The notes beneath the pieces were generated by a model. It was given only the letters and a program-made list of their open reading frames with translations, was not told where the DNA came from and ran no database searches. Positions 18,254 to 24,531 of a stretch of 24,531 nucleotides of DNA are shown here, in pieces. A program made the translations under genes and the position numbers. Position 1 is the stretch's first letter. Each line of letters starts with the position of its first letter. Origin of the DNA: a virus; the IMG/VR virus record IMGVR_UViG_3300005527_000281, positions 1 through 24,531 of that record, one strand, 5' to 3'.

Positions 18254-18628
18254 TTATACGTAGGTGGCTTTGCGCTGTTGTTGATCAAAGAATATGCTGA
18301 GTATTTCAGCATTCTGTGTGGGTACCACGGTGAGTTGTATTTCAATCAGGATACCATTTTCTTGCGGATAACTTTGGACGTCACTGATGAATATCCTAGG
18401 GTCGCCGCCAGCTACACGTTGTACTTCAGCATTGATTGAGTTTTGAGTCTGTGTTGTCTGTGGTTCAAACACATAGTCCCAAAGCACCGTGCCGTAGCCA
18501 GGGCGTCCAGGCAGTTGACCTTGACGTATATTGAATGCATTCAGCAGGTCACGTTTGATCAACTCAAAATCAGTGAGAGTGAACTTTTTGTATTGATTGA
18601 TAGTGTTGAATCCGACGAATGTAGTCAT
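18254..18628 (-). CDS. 25: Baseplate wedge subunit gp25 (GPW/gp25/TssE family)
   Basis: gp25 is a small wedge protein at the inner baseplate that binds gp6 and nucleates the sheath. It is the phage counterpart of TssE of type VI secretion. At 124 aa it is close to T4 gp25 (132 aa). Visible family features are an N-terminal D-F-E-L-I-K-R-D-L-L-N helix (20-30), P-G-Y-G-T (43-47), Y-V-F-E-P (52-56), a helix with N-A-E-V-Q-R-V (66-72), and D-P-R-I (76-79). D-P-R-I corresponds to the family E-P-R signature with a conservative Glu-to-Asp change. Beta strands fill the C-terminal half. Start ATG 18628 lies 8 bases after the stop of the previous gene. There is no good Shine-Dalgarno, but a perfect TATAAATA ends 5 bases before the ATG. 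Confidence 0.94.
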   Translation of the reverse strand: MTTFVGFNTINQYKKFTLTDFELIKRDLLNAFNIRQGQLPGRPGYGTVLWDYVFEPQTTQTQNSINAEVQRVAGGDPRIFISDVQSYPQENGILIEIQLTVVPTQNAEILSIFFDQQQRKATYV

Positions 18629-18633
18629 GCTAA

Positions 18634-18641
18634 TATTTATA
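18634..18641 (-). promoter_or_regulatory. T4-type late promoter octamer upstream of gp25
   Basis: The minus strand reads TATAAATA at 18641-18634, an exact match to the T4 late promoter. It overlaps the TAA stop (18639-18637) of the preceding gene. With T4 spacing, the first transcribed base would be 18628, the A of the gp25 ATG. This implies a leaderless message if the promoter is active. A chance match caused by the A/T-rich junction cannot be excluded. Confidence 0.5.
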
Positions 18642-19974
18642 TGCTCTGTAAGTCAGCTTTGAACCGCTGAATGTTTGTTATGTCTTTGTCCAACAGTTCT
18701 ATCAATAACTCAATATTCACTATGGCCAAGTCAATTTTGCCGAGAAATGCCAGTGATGTGCTAGTGGTTTTTAGACTGCGCAAACTGGCTAACAATGCAG
18801 TTGCTTCGCTTTTTAGTGCAGTTATTCTAGCTTCCCTTGCGTCCACAGTGTCAGACGTTAGTGTTTCGCCAAAGATATTGTTGGCTTTGGATTCAACGAT
18901 TGCAATGTTTTGGCTGAGAGTTTTCAGTGCCAGTGTAGCTACTTCATCAAATGTGTCACCACTGAAATCAAGTTTTGGTATTTTTTCATTGCCAACAACA
19001 CGGCCTAGCGCGGCATTTAGTGTGGCTCGATTAATTGTGTTTGTTGATCCTGTGATTGCTTTGATATTTAGAGTTTCGTTACCAATTTTTTCATCAACCA
19101 AATTAACTGCAAAGGCAGCATCTTTGGCCACTTGGTCAAACCCAGCGGTGATGTCAGATGGTATTCCGGAGATTTGTCCTTTGGCCCAATTTACAGTATC
19201 TGTCACGCTCTTGGCAGCATTCAATGCCACGCCACTCAATAGCTGTGGACTGAGTTTATCTGTGGGCAGGCCAAGTTGTTTGACTTGCTCTATTCCCGTG
19301 GACATGAGTCCTTGTTGTATTTTGTTCTGTGCCGAGGGATTTGTTAGCAAATTTTGCACTTCGTTAATGCCGTCTTTACCTGTCCATACTGAAGGACTTT
19401 TGAGCACTGATGTTAATGAGTTTTGTCCTGTGGTCAAATATTTGGCAGCAGTACCTGGTTTAACGTATCCAGCTTTTTCTAACTGTGTAGCGTCAAGTCC
19501 AAAATTTCCCACACCAACTGCATTGGTCAATAGGTCTGATGGCTGTCCTGTTAGTTTACCAGCCTGTGCTAGAACACCTGTGACTTGACTGGCATCTATA
19601 GATCCAATGCTGGTTAGTCCGGGCAACTGTTTTGCAAAGTCTCCTGGGTTAATACCATTTAATACTGGCAATTTGGTCAACGCTGATGTTGCACCATTGG
19701 TAGCTTTGCTGACCAAGGCACCCAGACTGCTTATACCGCCTGTTAGCTGTGCTTGTGCTCCAGCAAGTCCAGCGGCTGCTTGAGTGGCTGCACTGAGTAC
19801 GTCTCCAGCTTTGAACCCAGTTAGTGCACCAGTGTTAACTTGTTTTTCAAATATTGCCTGCGCTTGCTCTCTAGTTAGCGTAGCAGGACCTTCAATAGTA
19901 AACTGTTTAGCAGTACCCTCAGCATCGCTTGGCGACTTTACATATTGATTTAGATTAAATGTGTAACTTCCCAT
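18637..19974 (-). CDS. Ala-rich virion protein of unknown function, between gp5 and gp25
   Basis: This 445-aa protein starts at ATG 19974, one base after the gp5 stop (TAACATG); AAGG lies upstream at a workable distance. The N-terminal 60 residues look globular, with T-R-E-Q-A-Q-A-I-F-E-K-Q (34-45) and G-A-L-T-G-F-K-A-G-D (49-58). Residues 60-150 are Ala/Gly/Leu-rich with short helices. A conserved-looking Q-L-E-K-A-G-Y-V-K-P-G-T-A (164-176) follows. The last about 90 residues are predicted helical or coiled-coil, with regular Leu and Ile. There is no signal peptide; the hydrophobic Ala/Gly stretches do not form a clear membrane segment. I remember similar segments in virion proteins of large phages but cannot name the function. 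Its position between spike and wedge genes suggests a hub or tube-proximal component; a cell-envelope-active role is an alternative. Confidence 0.85.
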   Translation of the reverse strand: MGSYTFNLNQYVKSPSDAEGTAKQFTIEGPATLTREQAQAIFEKQVNTGALTGFKAGDVLSAATQAAAGLAGAQAQLTGGISSLGALVSKATNGATSALTKLPVLNGINPGDFAKQLPGLTSIGSIDASQVTGVLAQAGKLTGQPSDLLTNAVGVGNFGLDATQLEKAGYVKPGTAAKYLTTGQNSLTSVLKSPSVWTGKDGINEVQNLLTNPSAQNKIQQGLMSTGIEQVKQLGLPTDKLSPQLLSGVALNAAKSVTDTVNWAKGQISGIPSDITAGFDQVAKDAAFAVNLVDEKIGNETLNIKAITGSTNTINRATLNAALGRVVGNEKIPKLDFSGDTFDEVATLALKTLSQNIAIVESKANNIFGETLTSDTVDAREARITALKSEATALLASLRSLKTTSTSLAFLGKIDLAIVNIELLIELLDKDITNIQRFKADLQSI

Positions 19975-19975
19975 G

Positions 19976-21487
19976 TTATTCTGCCCTTATTTCTACACCT
20001 GCAGGCACAGGCTCAGCACCTGGTGGTGGTGTAGGTGTGCCTTCTTCCAGTGCAACTTTGACATCTACGCCTTCGTTATGATAGCTGTAGGGTTCATGTG
20101 TGGGTGCTCGGCTCACAATGCTTTCAAGTCCGTCAGGTAGTGTTTGCCAACCAGTACTGGTGTTGAACTCTGTGTCGTCCATAACTGTTTTGACTAAAGG
20201 TCTAGGTGCTGGTACTGTGGCTGCGGATGGTCCGTTGAGATCAATACCGCCTGCGGAGAATGTTAGTGTACTGCCGCCGTTCCAACTGCCAGATCCTGCG
20301 CTGTTTAGCGCCAGGGTTCCATCAGCTAGTACGCCAATATAACTCTTGCTATAGAGTTTTAGACTTTCTTGCGCGGTAGCAGTTAAATTTAATTCAGCTT
20401 CTAATGTTATATTTTCTTTAGATTTCATGTTGATATTACGGCCAGCATACATGTTGATATCACGATCAGCATGCAAGTTAATGTCTCCTTGTGTTCGCAC
20501 ATTAACTGAGTTGGTGCTGAAAATATCCACAGTGCCTTCTTTGCCCAGCTCTATCCAAGTTTGTCCGTTGGCATGTATGATGTAAAAGAAGTTGCCAGAG
20601 TCACTCATGGTGATTTGATGACCTTTAGCCGATCTGAACCGGAACAGGGCATTGTTGCCGTCAACGTTGCCGTCGTCCATGGTCAGTGTATGCCCACCCA
20701 TGCGTCCAATTACTTTGACATCTTGTGGCTTGAGCTCGCCAGCTTCAATTTTTTTGCGTATATCACTGGGACTTGCACCGCCTTGATAAATTGATATGCC
20801 TGGAGTGCTGACACCAAACACAGCACTAGGGCTTTCTCGCTGACTTGAACTACCAATGGGTCCACGTTCGGGATCATTTATCAATCCCTGCTGAAACATA
20901 GCAGCGGCCAACACACTGTGTACTGGCTTGGCCTGATCAAAGAATCTTGGATTGTTTGCTACACCAATATTACTGTCGTTAATTTCAGTTACAGGGGCTT
21001 GTGTGGCTTTGTCAAGATATGTCTGTTGATTGATATTAGCAGGATCAGACGGTACAAATTTTGTGGAAGCACCAATAGCAGGAATCATGTGGTTAATTCC
21101 TTGCTCGGGTACTACGCCAATATAGTATCCTTGATCTCTGTCGCCATTGATGAATATACAAACCACAGTAACACCCACATCGGGCGGTGTAAACCACATG
21201 CCATAACTGTTTCTGTTACCTGGGTACGTGCCATCGCCACTACTGGTTCCTGACTTAGGGGTTGCACCATAAAAACTAGGCAAGTAGTCCACAGTGGTCC
21301 ACTTGGTAGTGTCATTCATGTTGCCATCATTAAAGTTGTCAATAAAAACTTGTAGTCGACCACTGCGAGTAGGGTCAATGTTGTTCATGACAGTGCCCAG
21401 GAACGGACCGCCTTCTGAAGGTACACCACCACGATCAAGTTTGTAATTGCCAGGACGGCCTCTACTGCGTTGTGTATTTTCTGACAT
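19976..21487 (-). CDS. 5: Baseplate central spike gp5-like protein (OB fold plus beta-helix, no lysozyme domain)
   Basis: T4 gp5 sits at the tip of the tail tube and pierces the outer membrane. This 503-aa protein has an N-terminal OB-fold-type domain: G-T-V-M-N-N-I-D-P-T-R-S-G-R-L-Q-V (31-47) and W-F-T-P-P-D-V-G-V-T-V-V (98-109), ending with a G-Y-Y-I-G strand (120-124). A linker region follows. From about 262 come G-G-H-T-L-T-M-D-D-G and F-R-F-R-S-A-K-G-H-Q-I (282-292). Short beta repeats then follow (V-N-V-R-T-x-G-D-I-N-L-H-A-D-R-D-I-N-M-Y, about 328-347, continuing to about 395) that form the trimeric needle. A-P-T-H-E-P-Y (461-467) and a Pro-rich tail end the protein. The lysozyme domain of T4 gp5 is absent. 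The ATG shares one base with the upstream stop (TAATG), and GAGA lies 6 bases before it. Confidence 0.9.
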   Translation of the reverse strand: MSENTQRSRGRPGNYKLDRGGVPSEGGPFLGTVMNNIDPTRSGRLQVFIDNFNDGNMNDTTKWTTVDYLPSFYGATPKSGTSSGDGTYPGNRNSYGMWFTPPDVGVTVVCIFINGDRDQGYYIGVVPEQGINHMIPAIGASTKFVPSDPANINQQTYLDKATQAPVTEINDSNIGVANNPRFFDQAKPVHSVLAAAMFQQGLINDPERGPIGSSSQRESPSAVFGVSTPGISIYQGGASPSDIRKKIEAGELKPQDVKVIGRMGGHTLTMDDGNVDGNNALFRFRSAKGHQITMSDSGNFFYIIHANGQTWIELGKEGTVDIFSTNSVNVRTQGDINLHADRDINMYAGRNINMKSKENITLEAELNLTATAQESLKLYSKSYIGVLADGTLALNSAGSGSWNGGSTLTFSAGGIDLNGPSAATVPAPRPLVKTVMDDTEFNTSTGWQTLPDGLESIVSRAPTHEPYSYHNEGVDVKVALEEGTPTPPPGAEPVPAGVEIRAE

Positions 21488-24400
21488 TAGAAGTCTCTTT
21501 CAATTTGCTGGTTAGATGGTATGGTAACGCTGGTTGGATCCAGTGTAACGTCAAGTCCAATATTGGTATTGGGATCAGCATTGGGATTAAAAGCACTTTG
21601 TACATCTCCGTTGGCTTCCAGGAATCCAGGTGCTGGCAACCCTGTGATACCAATGTTTTGTCCGTCACTGGTGGGTGCTGCCTGTTGTGCGTTGTCCACA
21701 GCAGTATCACTGTTGGGTGGCGTTCCTGGTGAGTCGTTGATTGGTTTCGTGTTGTCAATACCAGCAGGTGCTTGTGTTGTGCCTGCACCTATGTTGGTAT
21801 TAGGATCACTTGCAGGATTGGTGGGTCTGCCATTGGTCTGGTCAGCCACTGCGTTAGATGGTGTTGTTGCTGTGTTCTTTAAGTTTTCAGTTGGATAGTA
21901 ATACAAAGATCCATCAATAGTTTGTTCAAATCTACCTTGACGGAATTCTGATACACACTTGAGAGCTTGATACACATAGCTATTGATAGGCTTTCTTTCT
22001 TTGTTGTTTTTTCCATAAGGGTCGGCTAACCCAGTTTTTAAATTATAGTCTTGTGGTTTTTGCCACTCAATTGCAAACATCACTTGTGAAGAATCAAAGT
22101 TAATGGTGCCATCAGGCAAAAATCCATTGGTATCAAATCCAGATACATTTACACCTGCTGCCACACTGCCTTGCTGTATCCAGGCAGGATCTCCCACAAT
22201 CTTTATCTTGCCTTTGGCTAGGTCACTAGGGCTGTACAAACTTTCGCCGGCGTTGGCACCAACTTCATTGGCATCAGATTCTGCTCCAGCACGGCTTTCA
22301 GAACTGGCTGCTTGGTATGTGTATTTGGTTAGTTCTCGCATGCTACTGGTATACTTTTTTCTCAGTCGGTTGAGATTGTTGTCACCTGGTTCTCTGCCAC
22401 TCACCGTCATGTTGTAGAGATGGTTAAATGTGGCTTGGTAATCCAGCACTCCTGAGTTTTCACCAGTGAACCAATAGCGATATTGTTTGTGTAGTCCCAA
22501 GAACTTGGGTATTGGATAATATTTGCTGTTGAAGTTCTGTATAGGATACAGACTGATAATGTACTTGATGTTGTAGGCATAGTCATTGCGTTTTTCATCG
22601 TACTTGGTTGGAACAGCTTCCATGGTAATCAGATACCAATACAGGGTTGTTTGTGCAGGAACTTTGTTATCGTTGGTATTTTCGTCTGCTGTGCCTGCAT
22701 CATCTTTGGCTGGGTCTGGGGGAACTGTTTCTGATTTTTGTACAGCAGCCTGCTCGTAGATAAAACTGCTGTTACGAATAGTAAGATCAATGGCTTGTAA
22801 GATTTGTTGGCCAGCTGTGATACTGAAGTTTCTTACGTCGTTGTCTACTCGTTGTCTTGCAGGGTCTTTGCCTTTGACATCTGTAGATGCGGCCGCTGTC
22901 ATTGGTGAGGCTTTTTGATTTTTTACTTTGCCTGGCAAGGTGATTTTAGCTGACTTGATTTTATCTGCTCCGTCAGCAAATACAATTTCATACTCGTCAG
23001 GATACTGATAAATCTTTTTTTCCACAAGTTCGGCCTGAAACTTGTTCATGGCTCCAATCAATCCTGATGTGATAGTTTTCTTGGGCGTAGGTGCTTGATT
23101 GGCTTTGGGCGGTGCCGGTGTTGTTGTTGACACATTTGCCGCCTGGCTATCTTTTGCAGCATTGTATGTAACAGGTGCAGCCGCGGCATTTTGTCTTGCT
23201 AGTCGAGCTGTTTCAGCATTGCTTTGATTGGTGGCTGCGGTGGTGCTTGCACCCGGATTGGCATTGGATGATGTTCCTGTGCCATATTTAACGTCGCCAC
23301 CTAGCAATCCTTCTACAGTGGAGTCTGATAATTCAATGTCATACGGAATAGAACCTCTAGCTGTGGTTCCGCCAATTTGTTGTCCAATTGGTCCACATTC
23401 AAAGTCGTAACTGACTAATTTGTTGCTCACACTCCAGTTTATTTTTTTAATAATAAAAGGAACAAACTTTTCACACACAGCATTGGGATCACTAAGTCCA
23501 TCTGGGCCTGCGGCACCTGGACGTACCAACTTGCCCGACTGATCATATCCGTACCAGCGTACTACCATGAGATACTGTGCGGCTGTGTAGTTAACTGCAC
23601 CTGTGGCATCTTTAGGTGCAAAATCTTGTACCGCTTCATATAGTCGATCAAGCAAGGTAATTCCAGCAGGCTCAATCACAGTGAACTTCATATTTGTGAC
23701 CATATGAGCTGCACCAGTTTGCTTGCCTGGAAACTGATTGTCAATTGTCACGCTGTCAATGTAAAAGTCATCTGGAAAAAATGGACTACGTCCAGCATCG
23801 GGTGCGGTGGCGCCTGGTGTGTTAGCGCCTGGAACAAATCCAATACCTTCAGCTTCTAGATCAGCTTGTGCCGCTTTTTGTGCCGCGCCCAATGCACCTT
23901 GAGCTCCGCCAACGTTGGTAGGTGCGCCGCCTGATTGAAACAACAAGTTGTAGCCATTAATCTTGCGACGCTTGGATGTAATCAATTGTTTGTACTGTTC
24001 AGGACTGGTTAGATACACTGAAATGTTGTAGGTATAGCTGGCATAACGATCAAGTATGTTGGGTTGCGGTGCAATTAATGTGGTCTTGTTGAATCCATTG
24101 TTGACTTCAACTGTGGCCTTGTCTGGTCGTGGTGGCGGACGATCCTCGTTAGTCCTATCTACACCAGGAGTCACTGCTGCCTGCGCAGATACACTGCCAG
24201 TACCAGTTATAACTCCGTTGGTTACTGCTCCATTAACGCCTAAATTTCCTGCTTGTCCAGTGTTGACACTGTTGGCCGCTGCGGCTGCTGTTGATGATCC
24301 AGGTACCGGCAGTGCTCCACCAGACACGCCTTCGTATGTGGCCTGTGTGGTGTTGAGAGTTTTTGTAGGAGCATCTGTTCCTGTACTAGCTGGACCAACA

Positions 24401-24531
24401 TTAGGTGGTTCAGCGTTGGAGGGTTCAGTTGTGGCACTGGGAGTTGTTATACGACCAGTAGCGGGATTGGCCTGCAGTGGCGGCGGTTTGTTGGGATTGT
24501 TTACAGAGTCATCGTTGACTGTTTGTCCAGC
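21487..24531 (-). CDS. Large baseplate-hub-like structural protein (5' end beyond right edge)
   Basis: The frame is open to the right edge, so at least 1014 residues are present and the true start is outside. A GTG at 24327 lies inside the open frame and need not be the start. The visible N-terminal 110 residues are Pro/Thr/Asn/Ala-rich and likely disordered. A globular part follows with L-D-R-Y-A-S-Y-T-Y-N-I-S-V-Y-L (about 160), F-Y-I-D-S-V-T-I-D (about 255), M-V-V-R-W-Y-G-Y and F-I-I-K-K-I-N-W (about 320-360). An Ala/Thr/Pro linker comes next. A second globular part contains Y-D-E-K-R-N-D-Y-A-Y-N-I-K-Y and Y-R-Y-W-F-T-G-E-N (about 630-680), then a disordered tail. I recall this layout in large structural proteins of marine T4-like phages. 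TAATG coupling to gp5 makes a gp27-like hub role plausible, but that is inference. Confidence 0.85.
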   Translation of the reverse strand, partial: AGQTVNDDSVNNPNKPPPLQANPATGRITTPSATTEPSNAEPPNVGPASTGTDAPTKTLNTTQATYEGVSGGALPVPGSSTAAAAANSVNTGQAGNLGVNGAVTNGVITGTGSVSAQAAVTPGVDRTNEDRPPPRPDKATVEVNNGFNKTTLIAPQPNILDRYASYTYNISVYLTSPEQYKQLITSKRRKINGYNLLFQSGGAPTNVGGAQGALGAAQKAAQADLEAEGIGFVPGANTPGATAPDAGRSPFFPDDFYIDSVTIDNQFPGKQTGAAHMVTNMKFTVIEPAGITLLDRLYEAVQDFAPKDATGAVNYTAAQYLMVVRWYGYDQSGKLVRPGAAGPDGLSDPNAVCEKFVPFIIKKINWSVSNKLVSYDFECGPIGQQIGGTTARGSIPYDIELSDSTVEGLLGGDVKYGTGTSSNANPGASTTAATNQSNAETARLARQNAAAAPVTYNAAKDSQAANVSTTTPAPPKANQAPTPKKTITSGLIGAMNKFQAELVEKKIYQYPDEYEIVFADGADKIKSAKITLPGKVKNQKASPMTAAASTDVKGKDPARQRVDNDVRNFSITAGQQILQAIDLTIRNSSFIYEQAAVQKSETVPPDPAKDDAGTADENTNDNKVPAQTTLYWYLITMEAVPTKYDEKRNDYAYNIKYIISLYPIQNFNSKYYPIPKFLGLHKQYRYWFTGENSGVLDYQATFNHLYNMTVSGREPGDNNLNRLRKKYTSSMRELTKYTYQAASSESRAGAESDANEVGANAGESLYSPSDLAKGKIKIVGDPAWIQQGSVAAGVNVSGFDTNGFLPDGTINFDSSQVMFAIEWQKPQDYNLKTGLADPYGKNNKERKPINSYVYQALKCVSEFRQGRFEQTIDGSLYYYPTENLKNTATTPSNAVADQTNGRPTNPASDPNTNIGAGTTQAPAGIDNTKPINDSPGTPPNSDTAVDNAQQAAPTSDGQNIGITGLPAPGFLEANGDVQSAFNPNADPNTNIGLDVTLDPTSVTIPSNQQIERDF

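Noticed and set aside
18671-19588. 305-aa open frame on the plus strand opposite the 445-aa gene
   Set aside because: It lies antisense to a convincing gene in a fully minus-strand operon, has no plausible ribosome site context, and reads as a hydrophobic, Ser/Ala/Val-rich shadow caused by the codon composition of the opposite strand.
19998-20005. 8-base palindrome CCTGCAGG
   Set aside because: It lies in the Pro-rich C-terminal codons of gp5 and has no partner element; most likely chance.
24325-24327. GTG as the start of the hub-like gene
   Set aside because: The same frame continues without a stop to the right edge as Pro/Thr/Asn-rich sequence like the residues that follow, so the start probably lies outside the window.
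1-24531. CRISPR array, tRNA genes, insertion sequence ends or a hidden defence cassette
   Set aside because: No regularly spaced direct repeats, cloverleaf-type sequence or transposase-like protein was seen; apart from gaps of up to 45 bases the window is filled by structural genes.

Overview
The window is a gene-dense stretch of a T4-like (Straboviridae/Kyanoviridae-type) myovirus genome. It holds part of the baseplate and tail-fibre gene block. Three proteins are recognisable T4 homologues by eye: gp5 (central spike), gp25 (wedge, TssE/GPW family) and gp6 (wedge). Two late-promoter octamers of T4 type lie upstream of gp25 and gp6. The sequence style of the unnamed proteins resembles virion proteins of aquatic and marine T4-like phages. 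The host cannot be told from this window. There are no tRNAs, CRISPR arrays, insertion sequences or metabolic genes.

Every gene is on the minus strand, so transcription runs from high to low coordinates. In order: (1) a large hub-like structural protein whose 5' end lies beyond the right edge (24531-21487); (2) gp5-like spike without a lysozyme domain (21487-19976); (3) a 445-aa Ala-rich unknown (19974-18637); (4) gp25 (18628-18254); (5) gp6, almost twice T4 length (18208-14726); (6) a giant 4761-aa structural protein occupying 58% of the window (14726-441); (7) a 50-aa peptide (427-275); (8) the start of a further structural gene cut by the left edge (278-1). No stretch longer than 45 bases is non-coding. 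Neighbouring genes touch or overlap (TAATG twice, ATGA once, TAACATG once), which indicates one translationally coupled late operon.

The genes fit together as follows. The hub-like protein and gp5 would form the centre of the baseplate. gp25 and gp6 form the wedge and ring that controls sheath contraction. The giant protein sits where gene 7 lies in T4 and probably forms peripheral wedge or fibre material. It is a mosaic: a conserved N-terminal anchor, a cupredoxin-like pair without metal ligands, about ten degenerate copies of a small beta module, a seven-bladed FG-GAP-type beta-propeller carrying inserted domains, and three carbohydrate-binding-like modules near conserved phage-specific segments.

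I found no cryptic defence or mobile system. The most interesting points are the architecture of the giant protein, the promoter/hairpin/ribosome-site arrangement before gp6, and the promoter whose predicted start falls on the gp25 start codon. All functional statements rest on reading motifs by eye; no database search was run.
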